Shown: positions 24,785-34,374, counted from the stretch's first letter. The stretch is DNA of 64,000 bases from Paenibacillus silagei (GCF_017874735.1 NZ_JAGGLV010000011.1:172322-236321), one strand, 5' to 3'. Numbers and translations: made by a program. The notes: generated by a model not told the origin, from the letters alone.

Positions 24785-25402
24785 TTATGAGTTACGCATG
24801 ATGATCGATTCCAGCATGTTGGCTACGTCTTCACATTTATCCGTGGTGGTCTCGAGCCGCTCATACAATTCTTTGCGCTTAATCAGCTCAATCGGGTCCT
24901 TCACAGTCTCGAACAGGGCCTTGGTGCAGATACGCAGGACTTCGTCGCCCTGGTTCTCCAGATCATTCAGACGGATGGTGTATTCGCGGATCGCCAGCAG
25001 CTTCTTCTGGGAGAGCAAATGAACCGCCTTCTGGATCTCGTATGCACTCTGGCGGAGAATCTCTGCGAACTGGACAATATACTCATCCGCATCCAGCAGG
25101 TTATACATATAGAAACGCGAGGCAGAAGCCTCCAGCCCATCAATGACATCGTCCATGCTTGTAATCAGATCCATGATGTCGTCCCGTTCCAGCGGCGTAA
25201 TGAACGTCTTGTTCAATTCCTTGATGACAGTGTGTGTGTAAGTATCGCACTGGGATTCGTATTTCTTCATCTCCGCGGCGAAGTTCTCCACATTGCCCTG
25301 GAGAGTCGAGATATTCTGAGCGAAATAATCCGCCGCCTGAACAATGGTGTCAGCCATGTTTTCCAGCGTCTCAAAGAATATATCCTTTTTTCTGAGCCTC
25401 AT
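24785..25402 (-). CDS. DUF47 PhoU-like protein
   Basis: 205 residues, almost all helical. DTIVQAADYFAQN and ITSMDDVIDGLEASASRFYM, with the repeated acidic metal-contact motifs (E/D-x3-D) of PhoU-like proteins, fit the DUF47/YkaA family, which is usually paired with PiT transporters and thought to control them. Confidence 0.88.
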   Translation of the reverse strand: MRLRKKDIFFETLENMADTIVQAADYFAQNISTLQGNVENFAAEMKKYESQCDTYTHTVIKELNKTFITPLERDDIMDLITSMDDVIDGLEASASRFYMYNLLDADEYIVQFAEILRQSAYEIQKAVHLLSQKKLLAIREYTIRLNDLENQGDEVLRICTKALFETVKDPIELIKRKELYERLETTTDKCEDVANMLESIIMRNS

Positions 25403-25606
25403 TAGCTTTATACCCCTTTACATGAAATTGCCGTAAAAAAATGCAGCCATCCAAATGTAAACGCATGAAAATGAATGACAACCCTTGTTATCTTATCATA
25501 TCGACAGAAGGGATAGAAGACAAAAAACCGAACTTTTTCACACTATAATAACAATTCCCTGCAACTTACGAAAATAATCATCCGAACATTCAATCTCCAG
25601 CCGGAA
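25403..25606. other. Intergenic region upstream of the DUF47-pit operon
   Basis: AT-rich and without a gene. It probably holds the operon promoter. No clear Pho box was found. Confidence 0.35.
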
Positions 25607-26716
25607 TTAGGGGGATGCAGGCGCCTGCGCGTATTCGAGATGACTGCTGAACGAAGGGCTGTTCGGAACGATCAGAATATGGGTGATTCCCGGGAACATC
25701 AGCGCCTCCTTGCCGTCCTTCTTCACGAACCGGATGACATCTCCGGGGCTGCGCGACCACTTGCCGTTCATCGCTACACCGCGCTGTAACAGCACTGCTT
25801 CTCCCCCCAGCTCCGTATCCACCTGCAGCCGGCCGACATCGTCCAGCACCTTATGGTCCGAACCCATCACGATGATGTTCGCCGCTTCCACCGGACGGTT
25901 ATTATTCAGATCGAGATGCGGCTTGCCGTTCACCCAGCGGGCGTATGTGCGCTGCTCTGCGTTATAATGGTACCCGACATTGTAGCTCTTCAGCAGGAAG
26001 TTCACACCCAGCGCAAGCGCCGGGGTGCCCTCCACAGGAATATAATCCGGATCATGGAAAAGAAAACCAGGGACCTTCACGCTCTCCGCATAGCCCAGCT
26101 TCACTGCCCCCTCCCGCAGCTTGGCGGCATTGCTGTACAGGTTATGCGGGGCCTTGCGTTCCTTGTCCCGCCAGAAGTAGGCCCCCGCGCGGCCGATTTC
26201 GTCCATATCCGCCTTCTTCTGCCGTTGCAGAATGGCATAGGCATCCGGACTGCCTCCGGCATGCACCGTTATGCCGCCATAGCTCTCGCCGATATCCAGC
26301 AGGTAAGGGCGGATACTGCGGATCGGCCCAATCTTCACCACCCCGGCATGACTCTGAAAGATACCGATCAGCCGGGTAATTCCGCCTTCGGCCAGCACCT
26401 CGTACAGAATATCCGCCTCGCTGATCCCGGACTGCGGGCGGGCCGCCGGGGCATTATTGATCATGACCGCGAGCGGCCGGGGCAGGCTCTCCTCCTCAAC
26501 CGGCAGGCCTGTTAAGACGGAGACCGCTATTGCCGGGGCTGGCGTTGCTGTCGGCGAAGGCTGCGGAACTTCGGTCGGCTGCGGCTGCGCCGTAGGCGCT
26601 ACCACCCGCACGGGCTCAGGCGTTGCCTGCTCTTCCCCACAGGCAGAGAGCAGCACGGCGGCAAGGACCAGAGCATATACAGGACGGGATACATAACGGT
26701 TCATCGATATAGACAC
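25607..26716 (-). CDS. yerB: DUF3048 lipoprotein (YerB-like)
   Basis: 369 residues from a GTG at 26716 with AGGAGG seven bases upstream. The lipobox VLLSAC gives Cys26, followed by a Pro/Thr-rich linker (about 30-62). The DUF3048 body shows LTGLPVEEESLPRPLAVMIN, SEADILYEVLAEGGITRL and GPIRSIRPYLLDIG. It is a surface lipoprotein of unknown activity found across Bacillales. Confidence 0.85.
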   Translation of the reverse strand: MSISMNRYVSRPVYALVLAAVLLSACGEEQATPEPVRVVAPTAQPQPTEVPQPSPTATPAPAIAVSVLTGLPVEEESLPRPLAVMINNAPAARPQSGISEADILYEVLAEGGITRLIGIFQSHAGVVKIGPIRSIRPYLLDIGESYGGITVHAGGSPDAYAILQRQKKADMDEIGRAGAYFWRDKERKAPHNLYSNAAKLREGAVKLGYAESVKVPGFLFHDPDYIPVEGTPALALGVNFLLKSYNVGYHYNAEQRTYARWVNGKPHLDLNNNRPVEAANIIVMGSDHKVLDDVGRLQVDTELGGEAVLLQRGVAMNGKWSRSPGDVIRFVKKDGKEALMFPGITHILIVPNSPSFSSHLEYAQAPASP

Positions 26717-26840
26717 GTTGTTCCTCCTAATCGTAAGTTACAGCTTGCTTCTCTCGATTCTCTTCTATGAAACTCGCTTCCTTTATTTAATCATAGCTGG
26801 CAGAGTTTGTCTTGAGTCAAGTGGAAACGGCAGCACAAAA

Positions 26841-26869
26841 AGAGTACAGCCCTTATAGCAGCTGTACCC
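26841..26869 (-). terminator. Intrinsic terminator after the LigB-type dioxygenase gene
   Basis: GTACAGC (26844-26850) pairs with GCTGTAC (26861-26867), with an outer GAG/CTC. On the minus strand TTTTT follows. A half copy of the AAACGGC repeat lies just to its left (26817-26832). Confidence 0.7.
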
Positions 26870-26885
26870 TCTATTCATTCCTATA

Positions 26886-27662
26886 TTAATCAAACATCCA
26901 GCAGTTCAGACTGAGCGTACCGTATTGGTAGGCCTGAATCATTAACTGTGCCGCTCTGCCTTCATCGGCTGCACCCATTACGTAGAAGAGCGGGATGAAA
27001 TGTTCCTTGCCGTAGGTTGGTACGGCCTCCCTCACATGCGGAGCTTGCTTCTCATACGCATACAGGGAGGGAAGATCCCAGGCCGCAAGCCGCTCTGCAA
27101 TCCACCCGTCGAAGTCAAGCGCCCATTGCTCCGGCTGATCCTTCTGCTTCAGCAGCCTGAGGTTATGCACCAGACCGCCGCTGCCGATCAGGAGGACACC
27201 TTCCTCACGCAGCGGAGCAAGCATCCGTCCGATGTTGTACTGCTCCTCAGGCGAGCGGAGCGAATCCACGGATAAGGCCACGACCGGAATATCCGCCTGC
27301 GGGAACATGGTCCTCAGGATGACCCAGGCACCATGATCCAGCCCACGGCCCAGCACGGGCTGATGGGGCAGATTACTATCCTTGAACAGTTCCGAAATAC
27401 GGCGGCTGAGTGCGGGATCACCTGGAGCAGGATAACTCAGCTGATACATCTCTTCCGGGAACCCGTAGAAATCATGCTGCGTTTCATGCTGTGCGTCCAC
27501 TGTGATCAGCTGCTCGGGACTGTCCCAATGAGCTGAGAAGATCACAATGCCCTGGGGCTTCCCCAGATCCGAACCCAGCCGCTGCAAGAAACGCGTATAG
27601 TCGTTATCCTCAAGTACCAGCAGCGGGGAGCCATGCGCAATGAAAAAGGCCGGTAATTTCAT
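26886..27662 (-). CDS. LigB-type extradiol ring-cleavage dioxygenase (YgiD-like)
   Basis: 258 residues. Metal-ligand histidines appear in FFIAHGSPLLVLED, FSAHWDSPEQ and GRGLDHGAWVILRTMFP, with a late HNL and a C-terminal FYVMGAADEG. This is the 4,5-DOPA dioxygenase/YgiD family, Zn- or Fe-dependent. The natural substrate in bacteria is uncertain. It appears monocistronic. Confidence 0.88.
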   Translation of the reverse strand: MKLPAFFIAHGSPLLVLEDNDYTRFLQRLGSDLGKPQGIVIFSAHWDSPEQLITVDAQHETQHDFYGFPEEMYQLSYPAPGDPALSRRISELFKDSNLPHQPVLGRGLDHGAWVILRTMFPQADIPVVALSVDSLRSPEEQYNIGRMLAPLREEGVLLIGSGGLVHNLRLLKQKDQPEQWALDFDGWIAERLAAWDLPSLYAYEKQAPHVREAVPTYGKEHFIPLFYVMGAADEGRAAQLMIQAYQYGTLSLNCWMFD

Positions 27663-27745
27663 AGGGTAAGAGCCTCCATTTCCGGTATGGTCTTCCCCTT
27701 TATTTTACAGCTAATTCCCAGCCATTGCGAGTGCCGTTACCGCTC

Positions 27746-28576
27746 CTATATCATCCAGTTCTGCCATTCCTCCTGCAGATGCTCCTGCTGGTTCATCCAA
27801 TCCCGGGTACGCTTCAGCACCTGCTCCTGCGCCGGACCCGAAGAAAAGGTATGATCGCCCTGGAAAATAATCTCCTTGTCGCACCGTCCTTCCGGCCGGG
27901 TCCAGAACAGCTTCTGGTAGAGGAACGCATAATCTACAGGAATCACATCATCGGAGGTTCCGTGGATGACCAGCACATCGCCGCTGAACTTCCCTGCTTC
28001 CTGGAACGGCTGGAAGGCAGCCAGGGAATTGAAGTATACCGGAGTGAACGAATAGCCGGCGTAATCTGCTGAACCGCTCTTCACCGACCGGTCGAAGGCA
28101 TCCCTGCCGACAATCTTGACGATATCATTGAAGGGATAACCGACAGCTGACCACAGTACAAGGTTCTTCACCCGCCGGTCACGGACACCGGTCAGCAGCG
28201 CCACCGCACCGCCCAGACTGTGTCCGATCAGCGTTACACGCTGCAGGTCCACATCGGCCGAGCTGATGCCGTAATCCAGCACCGCCCGGGTCTGCCCGAT
28301 CATCGACTCCATATCCTCACTGCCGTAATCACCGCTGCTCTCCCCGCAGCCCGCATAATCGAAGCGGATTACCATATAGCCATCCTGCGCCAGCTCACGG
28401 GCTGCCTTGACGAAGATCCGGTCGACACCGATCCGGCTGCCCACGAAGCCATGGCAGATCACTGCAAGCGGCACCCGGTTCTTGCACCTTCCTGTCCCTG
28501 CCCGGTCTGCGGCCGGATAATGTATGCTCGCTGTCAGTTCCTCTCCGTTATGCCGGATGATGATATTCCGTTCCAT
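27746..28576 (-). CDS. Alpha/beta hydrolase
   Basis: 276 residues. The nucleophile elbow is IGHSLGGAVAL, the oxyanion region is LAVICHGFVGSRIGV, and the acid and histidine are in VIHGTSDDVIPVD and GDHTFSSG. RFDYAGCGESSGDYG is typical of serine esterases/dienelactone-hydrolase-like proteins (YkfB/BAAT-like group). No signal peptide, so cytoplasmic. Substrate unknown. Confidence 0.85.
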   Translation of the reverse strand: MERNIIIRHNGEELTASIHYPAADRAGTGRCKNRVPLAVICHGFVGSRIGVDRIFVKAARELAQDGYMVIRFDYAGCGESSGDYGSEDMESMIGQTRAVLDYGISSADVDLQRVTLIGHSLGGAVALLTGVRDRRVKNLVLWSAVGYPFNDIVKIVGRDAFDRSVKSGSADYAGYSFTPVYFNSLAAFQPFQEAGKFSGDVLVIHGTSDDVIPVDYAFLYQKLFWTRPEGRCDKEIIFQGDHTFSSGPAQEQVLKRTRDWMNQQEHLQEEWQNWMI

Positions 28577-28779
28577 TGCGGCGTCCTCCCCTAAATGGCT
28601 GATTTATTTTAAATTATAATAATTCCGATTAACTTAGTATGATTAATATCTCTATTATAATATCTGTGCTAATTTGTTGTCAATACGCATGAAGCCCGCC
28701 GCTTACGTCAGCCCTACCGGAGAAAGGCCCCTTCCACTCCCGCAGGAGCAAAAGAGGCCCATATCCGCTTAGGCATCAC

Positions 28780-28980
28780 TCAGTCATAGCTGTCGTGAAA
28801 CATGTCGTGTGTCTCCTGCCGGCCTTCCCAATCCCCGAGCCCGTTCTCCTGGCCCTGCCCCGCAGCATCCCATAGGCTGAAGCCGTCAGAATTGCCCCAG
28901 TCCCCCACATCATTAGTCGGTACAGGCGCGGTGCCGTCGTTCACAGCCTTGCCGGGTTCCTGCTTGTTTTCCTGTTCCAT
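28780..28980 (-). CDS. Small acidic hypothetical protein
   Basis: 66 residues from an ATG at 28980 with AGGGAG upstream (MEQENKQEPG and on). It is rich in G, D, N, E and W repeats (GDWGNSDGF, LGDWEGRQE). A longer frame from 29142 exists but has no SD. I do not recognise it. It could also be non-coding; the SD and open frame are the only support. Confidence 0.4.
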   Translation of the reverse strand: MEQENKQEPGKAVNDGTAPVPTNDVGDWGNSDGFSLWDAAGQGQENGLGDWEGRQETHDMFHDSYD

Positions 28981-29165
28981 AACGCTCCCTGCCTTCCCTC
29001 TAGCTATAGTTGGTGAAGCCACCACCTCTTCAGTGTTTACTCTTCCAAAAGGATTATTCAGACCTTCGTGAACGAACGTTGTCCTTGCACACGGCTGGTG
29101 CACAAACGTATACTCTAGGTTGAAGGTATCCTGATCACTCAATGCTGGAGGTATAGGTCCACACT

Positions 29166-29828
29166 ATGAAAGTCAAAGCTATGATTAAGCAGAACAACCT
29201 GCTGCGGGAGCAGATGACGCCGTCTAACCGCTCTTATTACGAAGATATGCTTCTGGCGATGCGCGCCAGTTCAGTAGATGCTGTACGTGCAGAGGAGCTG
29301 CTGCTGGAGGCGGCTGAGCTGCTGCTGAAGGGACAAGCCAAGGGCAAGAATGCCAAGCAGATTTTTGGCGACAAGCCCGGTGATTATTTCAAGGACGTGA
29401 TGGACAGTGTCCCGCCGCGCACACCGCGCAGCCGGCTGAAGAACTCTATGATGATCTCCTGGTCCGCTCTGACCCTGCTGTTCGGGACGATGGGCATTGC
29501 CGGCCTGATTACACAGTGGAGCGGCGGTCCGCACGAACTCTTCGGCCAGCTCAGTCTGTTCACGCTGGTCGTCGTCGGCGCAGGCTCTATCCTGCTCGTT
29601 GAGCTTATTATGAAATGGATGGCCTCCCTGTCGGAGGACGACAGTCCGAAGCCCAAGACCTTCGACATTAAGGCCCTGGGCATCTACATCGGAATTGCTG
29701 TGATTGCGGTATTCGCCGGCATATTCCTCGATAATCTGTTCCCGGTGATTCCGGTCTCGCCCTGGGTCAGTCTGGCGCTGGCCGCTGCCGGAGGGCTGGG
29801 GCTGAAATTCATATTCTTCCCATCTTAG
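29166..29828 (+). CDS. DUF1129-like membrane protein
   Basis: 220 residues. The N-terminal ~80 are soluble and helical (LREQMTPSNRSYYEDMLLAM, AEELLLEAAELLLKGQAKGK, then IFGDKPGDY), followed by four to five membrane segments. The 'GD-P-Y' sequence before the first membrane helix and this layout match DUF1129-type proteins of Firmicutes. Function unknown. It precedes the secreted protein gene by about 40 bases in the same direction. Confidence 0.7.
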   Translation: MKVKAMIKQNNLLREQMTPSNRSYYEDMLLAMRASSVDAVRAEELLLEAAELLLKGQAKGKNAKQIFGDKPGDYFKDVMDSVPPRTPRSRLKNSMMISWSALTLLFGTMGIAGLITQWSGGPHELFGQLSLFTLVVVGAGSILLVELIMKWMASLSEDDSPKPKTFDIKALGIYIGIAVIAVFAGIFLDNLFPVIPVSPWVSLALAAAGGLGLKFIFFPS

Positions 29829-29869
29829 AGGCTGTAACCCACATCTATTCCATACAGGAGGAGACTCGA

Positions 29870-30808
29870 ATGAAAAAGCATGCCGTTCTATCCGCCGCAA
29901 TCGCCCTGCTCATAGGGCTTCAGGCAGGCGCAGCCGTCCCGGCTGGTGCCGAAGGCAGCGGAAGCAGCCGGACAGGCACTTCCGGTGCAGCTGCAAGCGC
30001 TAAGACTGCCAGCCATGCAGAAGCGGTCTATAAGGGCGCGCTGCCGCTGCTGTCCAGCGGTAACCTGCCGGGCGCCGTTGCCTATATGAAGACGAAGCTA
30101 TACGCAGTCACTCCTTATCAGGCGACTGTATTGACGCTGAAGCTGGAGAACCTGCATAAGGCGCTGCTGCCCTCCTGGGAGAAGAAATTCAGCAGTAGCG
30201 AGGTCCAGCGGAAGCTCCTCACCGTCTACAGAGGGGGAGTCAGCATGGAGAAGCTGGCTGAGAGTACGGATAACGCCGCCTTGCGCGCCCTGCTGCAAAA
30301 TGCGGGAGAGAGCGGATACAAGCTGGATACCGCCGAGGGCAGCTTTTACCCGGTGATTGATTATGCGGCTTACCGCAAATATAAGCCTTATGTAACGGAG
30401 GATATCAGCAGTTATATTTCCATTATGGCGGCTGAATCAGATCTGCCTTCTTCCAAGGATAACGGGCTGATCATTGCTTGGGGCGAGGTAGCCGACCGTG
30501 CGCTGACCCAGGAGCAATTCATCCAGACCTATCCCACATCCAACCGGGTACAGGCCGTCAAGAAGCTGTATAACCAGTATGCTGTGAACACCTTCTACGG
30601 CCAGAATAACACCCCGCTCTTCCATTACGATAATCTGGAGATGGATCTGGAGGCGCAGAAGGCCTACACCAGCATCCTGGCCAAGAACAGCAGTACCAGT
30701 GCTTTCCTGCAGAAGCTTGACGGCTTCATGAAGCTGATGAAGAGTAACGGTTACCTGCTGGACGATGCGGCGGAGCAGTATCTGAAGACTGAGGTGCCTC
30801 AGCCCTGA
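29870..30808 (+). CDS. Secreted protein of unknown function
   Basis: 312 residues, preceded by AGGAGGAG. A signal peptide (MKKHAVLSAAIALLIGLQAG) ends near VPAGAEG, then comes a low-complexity G/S/A/T linker. The rest is mostly helical (AVAYMKTKLYAVTPYQATVL, FLQKLDGFMKLMKSNG). No known domain is recognised. It is probably co-transcribed with the DUF1129-like gene and ends in a strong terminator. Confidence 0.75.
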   Translation: MKKHAVLSAAIALLIGLQAGAAVPAGAEGSGSSRTGTSGAAASAKTASHAEAVYKGALPLLSSGNLPGAVAYMKTKLYAVTPYQATVLTLKLENLHKALLPSWEKKFSSSEVQRKLLTVYRGGVSMEKLAESTDNAALRALLQNAGESGYKLDTAEGSFYPVIDYAAYRKYKPYVTEDISSYISIMAAESDLPSSKDNGLIIAWGEVADRALTQEQFIQTYPTSNRVQAVKKLYNQYAVNTFYGQNNTPLFHYDNLEMDLEAQKAYTSILAKNSSTSAFLQKLDGFMKLMKSNGYLLDDAAEQYLKTEVPQP

Positions 30809-30854
30809 TACAAATAGTGCAATCAACTTCATTAAGTGATTTTCATCCAAAACA

Positions 30855-30896
30855 AAGACATCCACACCAAATCCGGTAGTGGATGTCTTCGTTTTC
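30855..30896 (+). terminator. Intrinsic terminator of the secreted-protein gene
   Basis: A perfect 11-bp stem (AAGACATCCAC with GTGGATGTCTT) is followed by CGTTTT. Its right part belongs to a direct repeat that recurs at 32871-32945. Confidence 0.8.
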
Positions 30897-30938
30897 AACT
30901 AAATTTTTAATTAGAGTTAAAAACAGTAGTCCTTCAGT
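30867..30938. repeat. Direct repeat R1 flanking a 2-kb cassette
   Basis: Shares most bases with R2 (32871-32945), for example ATCCGGTAGTGG and TTTTCAACTAAATTT followed by AGAGTTAAAAA and CTTCAGT. Between them lie two small orphan genes and an IS1182-like scar. Confidence 0.55.
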
Positions 30939-30971
30939 AGCCTCGCCCTGACGAGATTCTCTATAAATAGT

Positions 30972-31682
30972 TTAATTACCAAATGTAATGTTATATGCTG
31001 CATTTCTTATTGCATATCTACTCCACCCGTCTGATCCTGAAGTGTAGGAGAAGGAACCAATTGAAGTCCCAAAAGCTTTAGTTTCTTTTGTTGAGAGTAC
31101 TACTGTACCGGTTGTTGTAAGTTGATTAGTAGGAAAGCTACCCGTGTTACCCGTAGGTACCGTCTGAGCATTTGGAGATTCTAATATGAAATTTCCACTA
31201 CCAGGCATTGGAGACCAGTAAGTACTACTAACAGAATTGATTTGTCCAAAAGAACCTGATTGGTAACAGTTGTATACAGTGTATAAATCTCCTCCTGCAA
31301 AGTGCTGACCATTAACTCCAGGATCAGTGAATGTCCTATATGTAGTTCTAGTACTATAAGTTCCAGTTGCCATAATGGATATTCCAGCTGGCTTATTTTT
31401 CACCTCAATTTTCTCACCATAAGTTGACACAATTTGACCTGAGTTCTTGTCCACTACTTTAACAACTACTTCGTTAAATAAATCTGATCTTTGAAAATCA
31501 TAGAGCGCAGGATCATAAGGTGTAGAAATTGTGGTCATGTCATCAAGTTGTAAGGAGAATTCCTGTTGAACTGATTGAACAGCCTCGGTAGGCGATACCG
31601 TTTGAGCTGAAGCAATTGCCGAAGAGGTAAGAAGTAAGGCAGTAGTTAAAGAAGCGGATAGAATTTTTTTAACCTTAATCAT
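30972..31682 (-). CDS. Secreted hypothetical protein
   Basis: 236 residues with a signal peptide (MIKVKKILSASLTTALLLTS, cut near ASAQT). The mature part is rich in S, T, G and Y, with short beta-type segments (IMATGTYSTRTTYRTFTDPG, STYWSPMPGSGNFIL). No known domain. It lies in an AT-rich cassette framed by direct repeats, with base use unlike its GC-richer neighbours, so it may have been acquired. Confidence 0.65.
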   Translation of the reverse strand: MIKVKKILSASLTTALLLTSSAIASAQTVSPTEAVQSVQQEFSLQLDDMTTISTPYDPALYDFQRSDLFNEVVVKVVDKNSGQIVSTYGEKIEVKNKPAGISIMATGTYSTRTTYRTFTDPGVNGQHFAGGDLYTVYNCYQSGSFGQINSVSSTYWSPMPGSGNFILESPNAQTVPTGNTGSFPTNQLTTTGTVVLSTKETKAFGTSIGSFSYTSGSDGWSRYAIRNAAYNITFGN

Positions 31683-31789
31683 TTTTTGAATTCACTCCAT
31701 TAAATGTATTTTTATTACAATGTAAATATTACCATATTCAAGAAGGGTTGTTCGTGAGAAAAGTAGTGGAAAAAAAAAGAATTAAAGCA

Positions 31790-31795
31790 TATAAT
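31790..31795 (+). promoter_or_regulatory. -10 box of the small membrane protein gene
   Basis: TATAAT lies 31 bases before the ATG at 31826. The -35 box is poor. Confidence 0.4.
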
Positions 31796-31825
31796 TAGAT
31801 ATTAAACTTTGAATGGAGGAATAAA

Positions 31826-32038
31826 ATGAATTCAGACAATTTAGTTCAACCCATAAATAATGTGGGGAGTCAAGTAAGTAATCTTAATTCGACAATAGTT
31901 CATACCAACAACGAGACTACTAGCGGTTTAAATAATTTGAATTCAACATTAGTTATTACCAATGTACTCTTATCAGCGCTCGTTCTTTTTGTAATAATTC
32001 ATACTATTGTATACTTTAGAAGAAAACCTAAAAAATAA
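31826..32038 (+). CDS. Small single-pass membrane protein
   Basis: 70 residues with a strong GGAGG site. The N-terminal 45 residues are N/S/T-rich with an imperfect internal repeat (VSNLNSTIVHTNNETTSG and LNNLNSTLVITN). One membrane helix follows (VLLSALVLFVIIHTIVYF), ending RRKPKK, so the N-terminus is probably outside. Divergent from the secreted protein gene. No recognised family; the size and topology would also suit a holin-like or toxin-like peptide, but that is only a possibility. Confidence 0.65.
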   Translation: MNSDNLVQPINNVGSQVSNLNSTIVHTNNETTSGLNNLNSTLVITNVLLSALVLFVIIHTIVYFRRKPKK

Positions 32039-32118
32039 TAATCTTAGTTGCAATGACACACATAAAATAACTCACGGTGCGTTTCCAAAGGCATAGAAAA
32101 GTCAGTCTCACGAAATAT

Positions 32119-32161
32119 GGTACAATCTCTTCAACATTTAGAGGAGGTTGTACCTTTTTTT
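32119..32161 (+). terminator. Intrinsic terminator of the small membrane protein gene
   Basis: GGTACAA pairs with TTGTACC across a 21-base interior with a CTC/GAG stem, followed by seven T. Confidence 0.8.
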
Positions 32162-32189
32162 ACAAATAAGAAAGAATCTCGAAAGCCGA

Positions 32190-32830
32190 TGAGAGCGGTT
32201 GATTTTGCAACAAACGTTGGTTTTGAGGTCTTACTGCTTACACGGCGCTGAATGACATTGTTGTGCCGCAGGAGAATTTACTTTGTCATATTAAAGAAAT
32301 GGTGAATTTTTATTTCATATTTTGGGGACCTTCAAGATAATTACTATTTGGATAACGACAATGCGATCGACCCCCAATCCTCTCAAAGCCATCTTTAAGT
32401 TGTCTAAAATGGATATTGTTGAGCGTTCCCGATACGACCTGTCTTTCAAGTTCTCTCTAGAGGTGGCGCCAGGAGACCTACACACTGAACCGCGTTCCCT
32501 AAATAATTTTGATAACTATCCCAAAAAGATTTGAGTCTGCTGGATCTGCTCATCAGCAAGACGGTGGCATTTGGCCATTATTTTTTTTTTGCAAAACACT
32601 TCCATCATCGTGGACGCCACCCATACGATTGCACGCCATAACCAAAAATTAACTTGGTAAATTCTGTATGATAGTTCGTTCGTAAGCTTTGAAAAGCCGT
32701 CTATGTAAAGGATGAATCACTAAAAACTCGTATGCTGGCCAAGAACGATGTACTGGATGTAACAAGCTGCAATGGCTATTTTGGCTGTGAACTAAAACGT
32801 TTATTGACATTGTAGATTAGAAAACTCAGA
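32190..32830 (+). pseudogene. IS1182-like transposase remnant
   Basis: Scattered across frames are VVPQENLL, HIKEMVNFYF, DNYYLDNDNAIDP and VERSRYDLSFKF, in the order seen at the N-terminus of IS1182-family transposases (VP-DHLLR-I---VDFSF, ...VERSRYDMSFKYFLG). Many stops and shifts break it. The stretch holds no other gene. Confidence 0.5.
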
Positions 32831-32860
32831 GCAATAGAATTATATAGATGTAAAAATGAA

Positions 32861-32892
32861 TACAACCACTCCAATATCCGGTAGTGGTTGTA
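32861..32892 (-). terminator. Intrinsic terminator of ilvA
   Basis: TACAACCACT pairs with AGTGGTTGTA. On the minus strand TTCATTTTTA follows. It overlaps direct repeat R2. Confidence 0.75.
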
Positions 32893-32945
32893 TCTTATTT
32901 TCAACTAAATTTGTAAGTAGAGTTAAAAAGAAGTGATTCTTCAGT
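32871..32945. repeat. Direct repeat R2 flanking the cassette
   Basis: Partner of R1 (30867-30938), in the same orientation and about 2 kb apart. It lies just downstream of ilvA. Confidence 0.55.
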
Positions 32946-32984
32946 GGGCCAACGTGAGTAGGGACGTGTCCTCTTGCTGCTGGA

Positions 32985-34247
32985 TCAAATCAGCATACTG
33001 AACAGATTAACATCCTTGTTAATCTCCACGTAATCGACGCCCTTCTGCTTCATCCGCTCAATCAGCGGGGCGTAGGCATCGGTAGACATCAGTTCAATGC
33101 CGACCAGGGCCGGGCCGTTCTCCTTCTCATTCTTCTTCGTGTACTCGAACCGGGTAATATCATCATCCGGTCCGACCACCTCGGTGAGGAACTCGCGCAA
33201 GGCACCCGCACGCTGCGGGAAATTGACCATGAAGTAATGCTTAAGGCCTTCATAGATCAGGGAACGCTCCTTGATCTCCTGCATCCGGTCAATATCGTTG
33301 TTGCCACCGCTGACGATGCAGACCACGCTTTTGCCGCGGATCTGATCACGGTACATGTCCAGTGCAGCAATGGGGAGGGAACCGGCAGGCTCCACCACAA
33401 TGGCGTTCTCGTTATACAGCTCCAGAATAGTGGTACACGCCTTGCCCTCCGGCACCTTCACCACATCATCCAGAAGCTTCGAGCAGATATCGAAGGTCAG
33501 GCCGCCGACACGCTTCACCGCCGCGCCGTCCACGAACTTGTTGATCTCCTTCAGGGTGATGACCTCACCGCTCTCCATGGCCTCACTCATCGAAGCCGCG
33601 CCGCTGGGCTCCACACCAATAACCTTGGTTGCCGGACTCACCGTCTTGATATAGGTGGCTACACCGGCTGCCAGCCCGCCGCCGCCGATGGTGACGAACA
33701 CGAAGTCCGCAGGCTTGTCCAGGCTCTCCATTACCTCCATGGCAATGGTTCCGTTGCCGGCAATAATACGCGGCTCATCGAACGGGTGAATCAGCGTCAT
33801 GCTATAGTCAATGCAAGCCTGCAGCGCTTCATCATAAGCATCATCGAAGGTATCCCCCTTCAGAATCACCTCAACGAATTCTCCGCCAAAGCGCCGGACC
33901 TGCTTAATCTTCTGATTAGGGGTAGTGCTCGGCATGAATATCTTGCCCTTAATGCCGAGTGCCTTGCAGGAATACGCCACGCCCTGGGCATGATTTCCCG
34001 CGCTGGCACAGACGATGCCCTTGGCTCTGTCCTCTTCAGACAGACTGCGGATCATATTATAGGCCCCCCGGATTTTGAAGGAGCGTACAATCTGCAGATC
34101 CTCACGTTTCAAATACACATTACAGCCGTATTTGGCCGACAATACCGCATCCAGCTGGAGCGGCGTACGGACGATAACCTCCCGCAGCACATGGTGTGCG
34201 CGTACAATATCTTCCATTCCTACGATCCGGTTTTCGCCTTCTCTCAT
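32985..34247 (-). CDS. ilvA: Threonine dehydratase (biosynthetic)
   Basis: 420 residues. The PLP lysine is K58 in VRSFKIRGAYN; the phosphate loop is IGGGGLAAG. A short C-terminal ACT-like regulatory part (about 333-420: HYFMVNFPQRAGALREFL) makes it the one-ACT form common in Gram-positives. It deaminates threonine to 2-oxobutanoate for isoleucine synthesis. No other ilv genes are nearby and no T-box is visible. Confidence 0.92.
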   Translation of the reverse strand: MREGENRIVGMEDIVRAHHVLREVIVRTPLQLDAVLSAKYGCNVYLKREDLQIVRSFKIRGAYNMIRSLSEEDRAKGIVCASAGNHAQGVAYSCKALGIKGKIFMPSTTPNQKIKQVRRFGGEFVEVILKGDTFDDAYDEALQACIDYSMTLIHPFDEPRIIAGNGTIAMEVMESLDKPADFVFVTIGGGGLAAGVATYIKTVSPATKVIGVEPSGAASMSEAMESGEVITLKEINKFVDGAAVKRVGGLTFDICSKLLDDVVKVPEGKACTTILELYNENAIVVEPAGSLPIAALDMYRDQIRGKSVVCIVSGGNNDIDRMQEIKERSLIYEGLKHYFMVNFPQRAGALREFLTEVVGPDDDITRFEYTKKNEKENGPALVGIELMSTDAYAPLIERMKQKGVDYVEINKDVNLFSMLI

Positions 34248-34374
34248 GTTTTCCCCACCTCACTGTCTCTTTCTTATCGTTTCGCTTCTTGTAACATACT
34301 CTTCCAAGGACTTTTTTTCAACCCTTGTCCTCTCCACACAATATAGCATCCACTGAGAGTGGAATTGTAGAAGC

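Noticed and set aside
28981..29142. N-terminal extension of the small acidic protein
   Set aside because: The TTG at 29142 has no SD and the extension would overlap the upstream region of the forward DUF1129-like gene; the ATG at 28980 has one.
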